Positions 35,352 to 44,975 are shown, numbered from the stretch's first letter. The stretch: 64,000 nt of DNA from Curtobacterium sp. MCSS17_015 (GCF_003234265.2 NZ_CP126256.1:2232001-2296000); one strand, 5' to 3'. Notes: generated by a model from the letters alone, not told the origin. Numbers and translations: made by a program.

Positions 35352-36812
35352 GTGGAGCACTGGCTCGTCGTTGCGCTGATCATCGTCCTGGTCCTGTTGG
35401 ACCTGGCGATCCGCGCCTTCTCACTCGTCTTCGTGCCGATCAACCGGAAGCCGCAGACGGCGACGGGCTGGTTGCTGGCGATCTTCCTCATCCCCTACAT
35501 CGGGTTCGTCCTGTTCCTCCTGCTCGGGTCCACGAAGCTCCCCCGGTCCCGCCGCGAGAAGCAGACCGAGATCAACCGCTACATCCTCGAGCAGACCGAA
35601 GGCATCGAGCGGGTGCGCCGCGACCACCCGTGGCCGACGTGGCTCGAGAGCATCACGAAGTTGAACCGGCAGCTCGGGTCCATGCCGCTGGTCGGCGGCA
35701 ACCAGGCGGAGTTGTACCCGCACTACGACGACGCGTTCGCGGAGATGACGCGCGCCGTCGACGCCGCACGCCGGTTCGTGCACGTCGAGTTCTACATCGC
35801 GTCGCTCGACGACACGACGCGGCCGTTCTTCGAGTCGCTGGCGCGTGCGCAGGCGCGCGGGGTCACGGTCCGGTTCCTCATGGACCACTGGGCGAGCAAG
35901 AGCTACCCGTACTACAAGGACACCCTCGCCTTCCTCGACGCTGCCGGCGTCGAGTGGCACCTCATGCTGCCGCTGCAGCCGCTGCAGGGGAAGTTCCAGC
36001 GCCCCGACCTCCGCAACCACCGCAAGATCCTGGTGGTCGACGGGTCGGTGGCGTTCACGGGGTCGCAGAACCTCATCGACCGCTCGTACGACACGAAGGT
36101 CAACATCGAGCGCGGCCTGAGGTGGCGTGACCTCTTCGCGCGCTTCGAGGGGCCGGTCGTCGCGGGCATCAACGCCCTGTTCGTCACGGACTGGTACAGC
36201 GAGACCGACGAACTCCTGCTGCGCGAGAGCGACCCCGTGCACCGGGCCGACCGCCAGGACGCCCTGGACTGCCAGGTGGTGCCGTCCGGTCCGGGCTTCG
36301 ACGGCGAGAACAACCTGCGTCTGTTCAACGCACTGCTGTACTCGGCGCAGGACCGGGTGTCGATCACGTCGCCGTACTTCGTCCCTGACGACTCGATGCT
36401 CTACGCGATCACGACGACGGCGCAGCGCGGGGTCCACGTCGAGCTGTTCGTCGGCGAGATCGGCGACCACGCGATGACGTGGCACGCGCAGCGCTCCTAC
36501 TACGAGGGGCTGCTCCGGGCCGGCGTGAAGATCTGGCTGTACCGGGCGCCCACGGTGCTGCACGCGAAGCACTTCACGATCGACGACGACGTGGCCGTCA
36601 TCGGCTCGAGCAACATGGACATGCGCTCGTTCACGCTGAACCTCGAGATCTCGGTGATGGTGCGTGGCCGGACGTTCGTCGACGCGCTCCGCGAGGTGCA
36701 GGACGACTACCGCGCCGCCAGCCGCGAGTTGACGCTCGACGAGTGGCTGGCGCGCCCGCGCAGGTCGCGGGTCTTCGACAACATCGCCCGTCTGACGGCG
36801 GCGCTACAGTAG
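35352..36812 (+). CDS. cls: Cardiolipin synthase (phospholipase D family)
   Basis: 486 residues. Two N-terminal TM helices (about 4-24 and 38-58) form a PLDc_N domain. Two HKD motifs follow: HRKILVVDG from H223 and HAKHFTIDD from H404, each with the downstream GSSN or GSQN. It condenses two phosphatidylglycerols, or PG and CDP-diacylglycerol, to cardiolipin at the membrane. The GTG start at 35352 directly precedes the first helix. Confidence 0.93.
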   Translation: MEHWLVVALIIVLVLLDLAIRAFSLVFVPINRKPQTATGWLLAIFLIPYIGFVLFLLLGSTKLPRSRREKQTEINRYILEQTEGIERVRRDHPWPTWLESITKLNRQLGSMPLVGGNQAELYPHYDDAFAEMTRAVDAARRFVHVEFYIASLDDTTRPFFESLARAQARGVTVRFLMDHWASKSYPYYKDTLAFLDAAGVEWHLMLPLQPLQGKFQRPDLRNHRKILVVDGSVAFTGSQNLIDRSYDTKVNIERGLRWRDLFARFEGPVVAGINALFVTDWYSETDELLLRESDPVHRADRQDALDCQVVPSGPGFDGENNLRLFNALLYSAQDRVSITSPYFVPDDSMLYAITTTAQRGVHVELFVGEIGDHAMTWHAQRSYYEGLLRAGVKIWLYRAPTVLHAKHFTIDDDVAVIGSSNMDMRSFTLNLEISVMVRGRTFVDALREVQDDYRAASRELTLDEWLARPRRSRVFDNIARLTAALQ

Positions 36813-36832
36813 CCGCACGGGAGGCCCGTCCC

Positions 36833-36875
36833 CCGCTCGCCGTGCCGGCTCGACACGTCGCACGGCACAGGCGGG
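36833..36875. terminator. Convergent hairpin after cls
   Basis: GCCGTGC and GCACGGC arms, with outer CCCGC/GCGGG pairing, lie between the ends of cls and the membrane acyltransferase gene. The stem is interrupted, so the call is tentative. Confidence 0.35.
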
Positions 36876-36876
36876 G

Positions 36877-38010
36877 TCAGGCGCGGCCCGGCTCCCGCTG
36901 CGACTGGAGGGGCACCGCCGACGCGACCGCGCCGGTCACCCGCTCGAGCGGTCCGCGGCCGAGGAACCGTCGCCACGCCATCGCGAACAGCACGGCGCCG
37001 ACGGTGAACGCCCACCACGTCGACGCACCGTGCGGTACCTCCGGCCACGCCGCGATGACGACGAGGTGCAGCGCGTAGACGGTGAGCGGCATCGAGCCGA
37101 CGGCCGCGAGCGGGAACGCGACCCGCGCGAGCGCCGGACCGCGACCGTCGAACACGAGGCTGCAGAGCGCGATGACGGCGACGGCGACCGCGGCCGTACC
37201 GACCACGTCGACGATCGACGACGAGTGGTCGCGCGGCGAGAGGAGGACCTGCGCGAGTGCCGGTGCCACGCCCGCACCGGCGGGGACGAAGGGGACGCCG
37301 GGGAAGGCGCCCGTCGTGTCCGCGGGCACCGGTGCCACCGTGTTGCCGACCACGTAGGCCACGACGGCGACCACGGCGGCCGATGCGAGGAGCCTGACCT
37401 GCCGCCGCGTGCCGGACCACGACCGTGCCACGGCGAGCCCCACCAGGACGTGCGTGGCGAAGGTGACCACCGGGTAGACGAGTCCCAGCTGCACCCCGAC
37501 CATGCCGGCGCCGGCGTAGGCGGGCAGGAGCGCGATCACGACGGGGGCCGACGCGACCGCACAGACGGCAGCGAGCACGAGCAGCGCCCACGGTCGCCAG
37601 CGGAGGACGGGCAGCGCCAGGAGGAAGAGCGCTCCGTACGTCGGCAGGACCACGTAGACCGGCGTGCCGAGCGTCATGAGCAGGAGACCGACGACGACCA
37701 CGACGACCGCCCGGAGCGCCAGGCGCGCGCGGAGCCGACCGATCGTCGGTGGGCCGGGAGGCGCCTCCCGGCCCGTGACGAGACCGATCGAGACCCCGGC
37801 CAGGACGGCGAAGAGCGCTGCCGAACGGCCGTGCACCACGGCACCCCAGCTGGTCGGGTCGGACCAGTCGACGGTGTCGGGCACGTCGCCGATGTGGGCC
37901 GCCATCATCCCGAGCAGCGCGAGCGCTCGGGCGACGTCCACGCCGACGAGCCGACCGGACGACGGCGCGCCCGGCACCCCGGTACGGGGTGCCGGGCGCG
38001 TTCCGGTCAT
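36877..38010 (-). CDS. Multi-pass membrane protein, heparan-alpha-glucosaminide N-acetyltransferase / DUF418-like
   Basis: 377 residues, about ten helices. The start region RLVGVDVARALALLGMMAAH is the hallmark of the DUF1624/HGSNAT-like and DUF418 families (Asp-Val-Arg entering helix 1), and FAVLAGVSIGLVTG marks helix 2. Members transfer acyl groups to cell-surface sugars across the membrane, or have unknown roles. It starts 2 bases after the reductase stop, so it is cotranscribed with it. Confidence 0.75.
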   Translation of the reverse strand: MTGTRPAPRTGVPGAPSSGRLVGVDVARALALLGMMAAHIGDVPDTVDWSDPTSWGAVVHGRSAALFAVLAGVSIGLVTGREAPPGPPTIGRLRARLALRAVVVVVVGLLLMTLGTPVYVVLPTYGALFLLALPVLRWRPWALLVLAAVCAVASAPVVIALLPAYAGAGMVGVQLGLVYPVVTFATHVLVGLAVARSWSGTRRQVRLLASAAVVAVVAYVVGNTVAPVPADTTGAFPGVPFVPAGAGVAPALAQVLLSPRDHSSSIVDVVGTAAVAVAVIALCSLVFDGRGPALARVAFPLAAVGSMPLTVYALHLVVIAAWPEVPHGASTWWAFTVGAVLFAMAWRRFLGRGPLERVTGAVASAVPLQSQREPGRA

Positions 38011-38012
38011 GA

Positions 38013-39389
38013 TCAGCCCTGCGACCCGGCGCGGCTGCGACGGAGCGAGACGTCGATCATCTCGTCGCGCGGCACGACCTTGACACGAGCGCGGCCCTCG
38101 GCCTCACCGAGCGCGATCTCGTGCTCGTCGAGCGCGTGCCAGCCGTCGAGGTCGGTGAAGTCGACGCCGCGTTGGCGGAGGAGCGCCGGGACGGCCTCCT
38201 CCGACGGGTCCTCCGGCGACCACCAGCTGCCCTGGTCGGTCACGATGTGCTGCACGGTCTCCATCGCGTCGGACTTGGTGTGGCCGATGAGGCCGACCGG
38301 CCCGCGCTTGATCCAGCCGGTGGCGTACACGCCCGGGATCGGGGTGGCGTCGGCGTCGAGCACCTGGCCCTCGTGGTTCGGGATGACGCCGTAGCGCTCG
38401 TCGAACGGGACGCCCGGCAGCGGTGACCCGACGTACCCGACGGCACGGTACAGGGCCTGGATCGGCAGCTCGCGCACCTCCCCCGTGCCCTCGACACCGC
38501 CTTGGCCGTCCGGACGCGTGCGCTCGTAGCGGATGGCGCGGACCCGGCCGTCCTCGTCACCGAGGAGTTCGAGGGGCTTGGCGTAGAAGTGCAGGTGCAG
38601 GCGGCGGCTGGCCGTGCCCACCTCGCGCTTCCGCCACTGCTGCAGGACGCGGTCGATGACCGTGACCTGCTTGTTCGTCTGGATGGCGAGCTTCGAGGCC
38701 TCGTCGTGGTCGAAGTCCTCGTCGTACACGACCATGTCGACGTCGCGCAGTTCGCCGAGTTCGCGCAGTTCCAACGGCGTGAACTTCACCTGCGCCGGAC
38801 CACGGCGGCCGAACACGTGCACGTCCGTGACGGGCGAGGACCGCAGGCCCTCGTACACGTTCGCCGGGATCTCGGTGGGCAGCAGGTCCTCGGCGTGCTT
38901 GGCGAGGATGCGCGAGACGTCGAGCGCCACGTTCCCGTTGCCGATCACCGCGACGCTCTCGGCGGTGAGCGGCCAGGTGCGCGGGACGTCGGGGTGACCG
39001 TCGAACCAGCTGACGAAGTCGGCGGCACCGTACGAGCCGTCGAGGTCGATGCCGGGGATGTCGAGGTCGGCGTCCTTGATCGCGCCGGTCGAGAAGACCA
39101 CCGCGTTGTAGTGCCGCTTCAGGTCGTCGAGGGTGATGTCCTGCCCGAACCGGACGTTGCCGAAGATCCGGATGTCACCTCGGTCGAGGACGTCCCGGAG
39201 CGCGTTGACGATGCCCTTGATGCGTGGGTGGTCGGGCGCGACGCCGTACCGGACCAGGCCGTACGGGGCCGGGAGCTGCTCGAAGAGGTCGATCGAGACG
39301 TCGAAGCCGCGTGCCTCGCGAAGGAGGATGTCCGCGGCGTAGATGCCGGCCGGACCGGCGCCGACGATGGCGAGTCGGAGGGTGGGCAC
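38013..39389 (-). CDS. fprA: NADPH-ferredoxin reductase, FprA type
   Basis: 458 residues. The FAD loop VGAGPAGIYAADILL lies at 8-22 and the NADP loop VIGNGNVALDVSRIL at about 148-162, with VRYGVAPDHPRIK and GYVGSPLPGVPFD typical of the adrenodoxin reductase-like group (mycobacterial FprA). It moves electrons between NADPH and ferredoxins, for example for P450s. The last residues (DEMIDVSLRRSRAG) are charged. It belongs to the run menG - prenyl synthase - fprA - membrane acyltransferase. Confidence 0.9.
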   Translation of the reverse strand: MPTLRLAIVGAGPAGIYAADILLREARGFDVSIDLFEQLPAPYGLVRYGVAPDHPRIKGIVNALRDVLDRGDIRIFGNVRFGQDITLDDLKRHYNAVVFSTGAIKDADLDIPGIDLDGSYGAADFVSWFDGHPDVPRTWPLTAESVAVIGNGNVALDVSRILAKHAEDLLPTEIPANVYEGLRSSPVTDVHVFGRRGPAQVKFTPLELRELGELRDVDMVVYDEDFDHDEASKLAIQTNKQVTVIDRVLQQWRKREVGTASRRLHLHFYAKPLELLGDEDGRVRAIRYERTRPDGQGGVEGTGEVRELPIQALYRAVGYVGSPLPGVPFDERYGVIPNHEGQVLDADATPIPGVYATGWIKRGPVGLIGHTKSDAMETVQHIVTDQGSWWSPEDPSEEAVPALLRQRGVDFTDLDGWHALDEHEIALGEAEGRARVKVVPRDEMIDVSLRRSRAGSQG

Positions 39390-39410
39390 TGATCGGTCTC
39401 CAGTTCGTTC

Positions 39411-39476
39411 AGGTCAGCGGCTGCGGTCGGGGACCGTCTCCGCAGGTCAGCGGCTGCGGTCGACGACCGTCTCCGC
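39411..39476. repeat. 33-bp tandem duplication of the prenyl synthase gene end
   Basis: 39411-39443 and 39444-39476 differ at only two positions. The second copy encodes the last nine residues and stop codon of the polyprenyl synthase; the first is a non-coding copy just downstream of that stop. Confidence 0.9.
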
Positions 39477-40523
39477 GAACCGGGTGAGGGCTCGTTTCAC
39501 GGTGCCGTCCGGCAGGGGCGCCAGCGCGGCCACGGCTTCGTCGGCCCAGCTCGCGGCGAGGGCCCTGGTGGCGAGGGTGGCGTCGTGGTCGTGGAGCTCG
39601 GCGACGGCGCTCTGGTAGGCGTCCGAGTGCACGGCGTCGTCCGGGGCGTCGCGCACGTCCCGCTCGATGCGGGCGAGCAGCGCCGCGGCACCCTCGTCCG
39701 TCGTGGCGCGTCGGCGGAGCTGCAACAGCGGCAGCGTGTCGACGCCGGCGCGGAGGTCGTTGCCGGCGATCTTGCCGGTCTTGTCCTTCGCCGGGGCGAG
39801 GTCGATGACGTCGTCGACGAGCTGGAACGCCACGCCGACCTTCTCGCCGAACGTCCCGACGGCGTCGAGCAGCGCCCGGTCCGCTCCCGAGAACATCACG
39901 CCGGCGCGGGCGGCGGTGGCGATGAGGGAACCGGTCTTGTCGCTGAGGACCTGGATGTAGTGCTGGACGGGGTCGTCGTCGGGCTGCGGACCCGTCGTCT
40001 CGTGGAGCTGCCCCATGCACAGGCGCTGGAAGGTCTCGGCCTGCATCCGGATGCCCTCGGGTCCGAGGTCCGCCGTGATGAGCGAGGCGCGGGCGAACAG
40101 CAGGTCGCCGGTGAGGATGGCGATGTTGTTGCCGTAGGTGACGTGGGCCGCCGGGACGCCTCGGCGGACCGGAGCCTCGTCCATGACGTCGTCGTGGTAC
40201 AGCGACGCCAGGTGGGTCATCTCCACGCTGACGGCGGCCTTCACCACGTGGTCGGTGACGCCGTCGCCGAGCTGCGCGATGAGGAGCGTCAGCGTCGGGC
40301 GGATCCGCTTGCCGCCGGCCGAGAGCAGGTAGCGACTCGTCGTGTCCGCCAGGGTGTCGGCGGAGCGCATGGCGTCCTCGAGCCCCTGTTCGACGTGCTC
40401 CAGGCCGTCGTCGACCGCGGCGATGAACCGGCGGTCGGCGGGCGTGGCGAACAACCGCTCGCCGATGCCCAGGGAGGCTCGGAGACTCGGCGCGCGTCGT
40501 GCGACCGGGACACTCGGGTTCAA
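39447..40523 (-). CDS. Polyprenyl diphosphate synthase
   Basis: 358 residues. The two aspartate-rich motifs are DDVMD (111-115) and DDVID (237-241), with GGKRIRPTL near 70 for IPP binding. It elongates allylic diphosphates with IPP; next to menG and menA it most likely makes the menaquinone side chain. Chain length cannot be read here. The start is TTG (40523) or a later codon, uncertain by about 15 residues. Its 3' end is tandemly duplicated. Confidence 0.9.
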   Translation of the reverse strand: MNPSVPVARRAPSLRASLGIGERLFATPADRRFIAAVDDGLEHVEQGLEDAMRSADTLADTTSRYLLSAGGKRIRPTLTLLIAQLGDGVTDHVVKAAVSVEMTHLASLYHDDVMDEAPVRRGVPAAHVTYGNNIAILTGDLLFARASLITADLGPEGIRMQAETFQRLCMGQLHETTGPQPDDDPVQHYIQVLSDKTGSLIATAARAGVMFSGADRALLDAVGTFGEKVGVAFQLVDDVIDLAPAKDKTGKIAGNDLRAGVDTLPLLQLRRRATTDEGAAALLARIERDVRDAPDDAVHSDAYQSAVAELHDHDATLATRALAASWADEAVAALAPLPDGTVKRALTRFAETVVDRSR

Positions 40524-40571
40524 CTGCTGCTCCGTACTCGCAGGTGGCGGTGGGGACCTGGGCCCGGGGGC

Positions 40572-41366
40572 CTAGGCCTGGCCCTCGGGCTCGACGCGGG
40601 GCTGCTCACCCGTCGGCTGGTGGTCGCGGCGGGCCTTGGCACGGCGGGCGGCGGACTCGCGGACGCTGCCCGCGACCGGCTTGCGTCCACGGTGCAGCGC
40701 GACGATGCCGGCGGTCAGGTTGCGGTGGGCGACCATCGTGAAGCCGACCCCGCGGAGCCACTGGCTGAGGACCTGCTGGTCGGGCCACGCCTCGATCGAC
40801 TCGGCCAGGTAGCGGTACGCGGCCGGGTTGCTGCTCGAGAGCTTCGCGATGCCCGGCAGGACGCGCCTGAGGTAGGTGTTGTAGCCGAAGCGGAGTGCGG
40901 CGAACGGCGGCGTCGAGAACTCGCAGATGACGAGTCGCCCGCCGGGCTTGAGGACCCGGAGCATCTCGGTGAGTGCCTGCATCGGGTCGTTGACGTTGCG
41001 CAGGCCGAACGAGATGGTCACCGCGTCGAAGGACTCGTCCTCGAACGGCAGGTGCTCTGCATCGCCCTCGACGAAGGTGATCTCGGGGTGGCGCTCACGA
41101 CCGACCGCGATCATGCCCGACGACAGGTCGAGGGCGGTGACCTCGGCACCCTTCTTGGCGAGGGCCGCCGAGCTCGTGCCCGTCCCGGCGGCGAGGTCGA
41201 GCACGCGCTCACCCGGCTGCGGGTCGACGGCCTTGACCGTCGCGACGCGCCACAGCGGAGCGTTGCCGGCCGACAGGATGTCGTTGGTCAGGTCGTACTT
41301 CGCCGCGACGTCGTCGAACATGGCCGCCACTTCGTCCGGCCGCTTCTGCATGTCCGCTCTGCTCAC
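40572..41366 (-). CDS. menG: Demethylmenaquinone methyltransferase
   Basis: 264 residues. SAM-binding motif I is VLDLAAGTGTSSAALAKKG, with ITFVEGDAEHLPFEDESFDAVTISFGLRNV typical of UbiE/MenG proteins, and VLKPGGRLVICEFSTP further on. It methylates demethylmenaquinone in the last step of the pathway. The tail is Arg/Lys-rich. The GTG start lies six bases after TAGGAT; the prenyl synthase follows 48 bases downstream. Confidence 0.94.
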   Translation of the reverse strand: MSRADMQKRPDEVAAMFDDVAAKYDLTNDILSAGNAPLWRVATVKAVDPQPGERVLDLAAGTGTSSAALAKKGAEVTALDLSSGMIAVGRERHPEITFVEGDAEHLPFEDESFDAVTISFGLRNVNDPMQALTEMLRVLKPGGRLVICEFSTPPFAALRFGYNTYLRRVLPGIAKLSSSNPAAYRYLAESIEAWPDQQVLSQWLRGVGFTMVAHRNLTAGIVALHRGRKPVAGSVRESAARRAKARRDHQPTGEQPRVEPEGQA

Positions 41367-41372
41367 CTGGTC

Positions 41373-41378
41373 ATCCTA
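41373..41378 (-). promoter_or_regulatory. -10 element of menG
   Basis: TAGGAT, six bases before the GTG at 41366. Confidence 0.5.
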
Positions 41379-41472
41379 GAGCCCGCGACCCGGCGCTTCC
41401 CGGCAGCCGTGCAGGAGCGTGACAGCCCGGGCGCGTCCCGCTCTCGGCGGACACACGGTACGGCGCGACGCG

Positions 41473-41478
41473 TACCAT
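41473..41478 (+). promoter_or_regulatory. -10 element of menF
   Basis: TACCAT, six bases before the GTG at 41485. It faces the menG promoter about 95 bases away, a compact divergent pair. Confidence 0.45.
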
Positions 41479-41484
41479 CGGTCC

Positions 41485-42744
41485 GTGACCCGACCCGCCA
41501 CAGCGGTGCGACCGCTCACGGTCTCGACCCGGATCCTCGACGACCCGGGCGCCGTGCTCCGCCACACGCTCGCCGAACACCCGCTGGCCTTCGTCCGGGG
41601 CGGCGACGGCATCGTCGGCATCGGCGAAGCACTGCGGTTCGAGTTCTCCGGGCCCGGACGGATGCGCGACGCCTCCGCCGTCTGGCGCGAGGTCGTCGCC
41701 GCCGCGGTCGTCGACGACCCGGTCCGGCTGCGGGGCAGCGGACTGGTGGCGTTCGGGTCCTTCGCGTTCGCGGACGACTCCGCCGCGACGAGCGTGCTCA
41801 TCGTGCCGCGGGTCGTCGTCGGACGTCGTCGTGGCCGCGCGTGGATCACCGCGATCGACACGACCTCGTCTCCGGCGCTCCTGCCGTTCTCGAGCACGTC
41901 GGTGCCGGTCCCCCGCGTCGGGCCGCACGTCTCCGTGGCTCTCCGCCCGGGCGCGGTGGACGAGGACGCCTACGCCGCCTCGGTCGCCGCCGCCGTGACC
42001 GCCATCAGCGCCGGTCGGGCGCAGAAGGTGGTCCTGGCACGCGACCTGGTCGGCACCCTCCCGACCGGCGCCGACCGACGGGCGGTGCTGCTCGACCTCG
42101 CCGCCGCCTACCCGTCCTGCGTCACCTTCGCGGTCGACGGTCTCGTCGGTGCCACCCCGGAGACGCTCGCCCGCACCGAGGGCAGGACACTGACCGCCCG
42201 GGTGCTCGCCGGCAGCGCTGCCCGCGGTGCCGACGCCGAGAGCGACCGGGTCGCCGCGGAGACGCTCGCCGCCAGCACGAAGGACCTGCAGGAGCACGCC
42301 TTCGCGATCTCGAGCCTCGTCGCCTCGCTCCGGCCGATCGCCGCCGACCTCCGCGTCGACCCGGAACCGTTCCGCCTGCAGCTGCCGAACCTGTGGCACC
42401 TCGCCAGCGACGTCGAGGCCGTCCTGCCCGCGGGCGTGACCGCGCTCGACGTCGCCGACGCGCTCCACCCGACCGCCGCCGTCGCCGGCACACCGACCGA
42501 GGTCGCCGTCCGCCTGGTCGCCGAGCTCGAGGGCGTGGACCGCGGTCGGTACGCCGGTCCGGTCGGCTGGCTCGGCGCCTCCGGGGACGGCGAGTGGATG
42601 CTCGCGCTCCGGAGCGCGCAGATCGAGGACGACGGGACCGTCCGCGCGTGGGCGGGAGCGGGGATCGTCGCCGGGTCCGACCCCGAGCGCGAGGTCGCGG
42701 AGACGCGGCTGAAGTTCCGGCCGGTGACGGACGCGCTGGCCTGA
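41485..42744 (+). CDS. menF: Isochorismate synthase
   Basis: 419 residues. The chorismate-binding domain is clear: AQKVVLARDL, VGATPETLARTEG, LAGSAARGADAESD, HPTAAVAGTPTEVA and RSAQIEDDGTVRAWAGAGIV. It converts chorismate to isochorismate, entering the menaquinone pathway (a siderophore role is possible in other contexts but the neighbours are men genes). I chose the leaderless GTG at 41485. The gene is convergent with menD, 21 bases apart. Confidence 0.92.
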   Translation: MTRPATAVRPLTVSTRILDDPGAVLRHTLAEHPLAFVRGGDGIVGIGEALRFEFSGPGRMRDASAVWREVVAAAVVDDPVRLRGSGLVAFGSFAFADDSAATSVLIVPRVVVGRRRGRAWITAIDTTSSPALLPFSSTSVPVPRVGPHVSVALRPGAVDEDAYAASVAAAVTAISAGRAQKVVLARDLVGTLPTGADRRAVLLDLAAAYPSCVTFAVDGLVGATPETLARTEGRTLTARVLAGSAARGADAESDRVAAETLAASTKDLQEHAFAISSLVASLRPIAADLRVDPEPFRLQLPNLWHLASDVEAVLPAGVTALDVADALHPTAAVAGTPTEVAVRLVAELEGVDRGRYAGPVGWLGASGDGEWMLALRSAQIEDDGTVRAWAGAGIVAGSDPEREVAETRLKFRPVTDALA

Positions 42745-42765
42745 CCGGTCGGCGGGGCCGCGCGG

Positions 42766-44499
42766 TCAGTCGGCCAGCGGGACCTCGATGACCACCCGCT
42801 CGGCAGGGTCGGTGAGCACGCGCTCGAGGTCGCCCCACGTCTCGGCGCGCCGGTACTCCCACCCGAGCCCGGTCACCACGCGCTCGACGTCGACGTGCTG
42901 CGGCGTCGTCATCATGCGCCGCATGTCCTCGGGCGCGGTGGTGGCCGCGACCTCGAGCCCGCGGAAGATCGCACCCCCGCGGTCGTTCCCGACGACGACC
43001 TGCAGCCGCGGGCGGTGCTCTTCCGTGCCGGTCACCAGGCCGCCGAGGTCGTGCAGGAAGGTGAGGTCCCCCACGACGACCCGGGTCGTGCCCGCCGTGC
43101 CGGACTCGGCCTCGAGCGCGGTGGCGATGCCGAGGGCCGTCGAGATCGTGCCGTCGATGCCCGCCAGCCCACGGTTCGCGTGCACCCGGATCTTCTTGCC
43201 GGGCACGGTCATGTCCGCTTCGCGGATGATCTGCGAGGCGCCGAAGACCAGCCGGTCGTGTGGCCACGTCACGCCCCACACCGCCTCGGCGAGCATCGCC
43301 CGGTCCACCGGACGACGACGCAGCGCGACCTCGTCCCGGAGGAACCGGTTCCGTTCGGCGCGGTCCGCCGAGCGTTTGGCGTCGAGGTCGGGTCCGGCGT
43401 CGCCGCCACCCAGGAGTGCGCGGCTCGCCGCCACCCAGCGGCCCACCCAGGCGCGGTGCCCCGGGCCGGTCCGTCCCGTGACCCGGACGCCCGACACGAC
43501 GCGCGTGGCCGCCGACGGCCGGGAGGCCCGTGCCGGGTCGTACGCGTCGGCTCCGGCTCCGCGGACCACGACGGTCTCGACGTCGGAACGTTGCAGGAGC
43601 GCCGGGACCTCGCGGCTGAGTGTCGGGTGCCCGAGGACGACGGCGCGCCGCACCCGGCCGCCGAACGACTCGTCGCGCAGGAGGTCGCGGTAGGCGGCCA
43701 CGAGGTTGCGGCCGAAGCGTGCGCCGCTGGACACCTCGGCGAGCAGCGGCGCTCCGAGCTCCCAGGCGATCCGCTCGGCGTCCTCGCCGGCGTCGTGCCC
43801 CGCGATCACGACGGTGGCGGGTTCGTCGTCGGGGGCGAGGTCGGCCTCGGGCAGCGACGCCGTCGTCCGGCGCCGCGCGTACCCGTGGTCGACCTGGTCG
43901 TCGGGGACACCGTCGGCCCGCTCGAGCCCGGCGGAGAGCGGCTCGCGGAAGGCGAGGTCGAGCTGGACCGGACCGGGCTGCCCGGCGTGCCCGGCGGCCG
44001 CGGCCACGGCCTCGCGGACGAGCCCGCGGACGGTGGCACGCACCTCGTCGTCGACGCCGTGCGTGCTCGGCGCCTGCACGTCGCGGACGAAGCCGACCGC
44101 CGACCCGAACATGCCCGGTTGCACGGTGGTCTGGTTGCTGCCGATGCCGCGGAGTTCTGCAGGACGATCGGCGGAGACGACGATCATCGGCACGCCGGAG
44201 TGGTGCGCTTCGAGCACGGCGGGGTGCAGGTTCGCGACCGCGGTGCCCGACGTGGTCACGACCGCGGCCGGACGACCGGTCTCGACGGCCAGACCGAGGG
44301 CGAAGAACCCGGCGGTGCGTTCGTCGAGTCGCACGTGCACGCTGATGCCGCCGGCACGTTCGAGGGCCACCGCCGCGAGGGCCAGTGCCTGCGAGCGGGA
44401 ACCGGGGCTGACGACGACGTCGGTCACGCCGGCGCGGGCGAGCTCCTGCAGGAACGCGAGTGCGAAGTCCGTCGCCGGGCTGCCGGACGCCTGCGCCAC
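42766..44499 (-). CDS. menD: 2-succinyl-5-enolpyruvyl-6-hydroxy-3-cyclohexene-1-carboxylate synthase
   Basis: About 577 residues. The N-terminal domain has VVVSPGSRSQALALA and HVRLDERTAGFFALGLA (catalytic Glu); the C-terminal thiamine diphosphate domain has RVVVGDLTFLHDLGGLV and VVGNDRGGAIF. It joins isochorismate and 2-oxoglutarate. The start is not certain: no ATG or Shine-Dalgarno site lies near the conserved beginning, and I chose the GTG at 44499, 34 bases after the PLDc_N gene end. A longer version would overlap that gene. Confidence 0.9.
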   Translation of the reverse strand: MAQASGSPATDFALAFLQELARAGVTDVVVSPGSRSQALALAAVALERAGGISVHVRLDERTAGFFALGLAVETGRPAAVVTTSGTAVANLHPAVLEAHHSGVPMIVVSADRPAELRGIGSNQTTVQPGMFGSAVGFVRDVQAPSTHGVDDEVRATVRGLVREAVAAAAGHAGQPGPVQLDLAFREPLSAGLERADGVPDDQVDHGYARRRTTASLPEADLAPDDEPATVVIAGHDAGEDAERIAWELGAPLLAEVSSGARFGRNLVAAYRDLLRDESFGGRVRRAVVLGHPTLSREVPALLQRSDVETVVVRGAGADAYDPARASRPSAATRVVSGVRVTGRTGPGHRAWVGRWVAASRALLGGGDAGPDLDAKRSADRAERNRFLRDEVALRRRPVDRAMLAEAVWGVTWPHDRLVFGASQIIREADMTVPGKKIRVHANRGLAGIDGTISTALGIATALEAESGTAGTTRVVVGDLTFLHDLGGLVTGTEEHRPRLQVVVGNDRGGAIFRGLEVAATTAPEDMRRMMTTPQHVDVERVVTGLGWEYRRAETWGDLERVLTDPAERVVIEVPLAD

Positions 44500-44533
44500 G
44501 CCGTTTGCGGACGGAGCGTCGGCCGACGCGCCG

Positions 44534-44905
44534 TCAGCGATCGGGGCGGCCGTCGTCGTCGCCGTCGTGGAACTGTTCTTCGAGGGATCGGAGGGTCGCG
44601 TCGTCCTGGTCCTTGTCGTCGCTCTGCAGCCCGGGCGGCGTCGTGCCCCCGAGGAAGTCCGGGTCGTCTTCAGGACCACGGTACCCGGCGCCTCCGCCAC
44701 CGTTGCCGCGCTGTCCGCTCGCCGGCGTCCGGCCGAGCAGGAACCACAGCACGCCGCCGACGACCGGGAGCACGATGACGAGCAGCACCCAGATGCCCTT
44801 CCGCAGCGAACGCACGCGGGACCGGGGCATCGTCGCGCAGTCGATGAGCGCGTACACCGTGAACGCCACGGCGGCGACGACGATGACGAGCCACAGTCTG
44901 ACCAT
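44534..44905 (-). CDS. PLDc_N-domain small membrane protein
   Basis: 123 residues. Two TM helices (about 4-22 and 37-57) joined by the loop SRVRSLRKGIWVLLVIVLPV form a phospholipase-D-nuclease N-terminal (PLDc_N) module, without any catalytic domain. The C-terminal half is Gly/Asp-rich and disordered. Function unknown. The ATG at 44905 is six bases after TAGACT; a GTG three bases upstream is the alternative. menD follows on the same strand. Confidence 0.8.
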   Translation of the reverse strand: MVRLWLVIVVAAVAFTVYALIDCATMPRSRVRSLRKGIWVLLVIVLPVVGGVLWFLLGRTPASGQRGNGGGGAGYRGPEDDPDFLGGTTPPGLQSDDKDQDDATLRSLEEQFHDGDDDGRPDR

Positions 44906-44911
44906 CACCGG

Positions 44912-44917
44912 AGTCTA
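44912..44917 (-). promoter_or_regulatory. -10 element of the PLDc_N gene
   Basis: TAGACT, six bases before the ATG at 44905. It may also drive menD. Confidence 0.5.
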
Positions 44918-44975
44918 GGTCGGCAGCCTGGGACCGCCCTGGCGTCTCGCCGGGATGCGCCGAGCGGCGCGTCCG

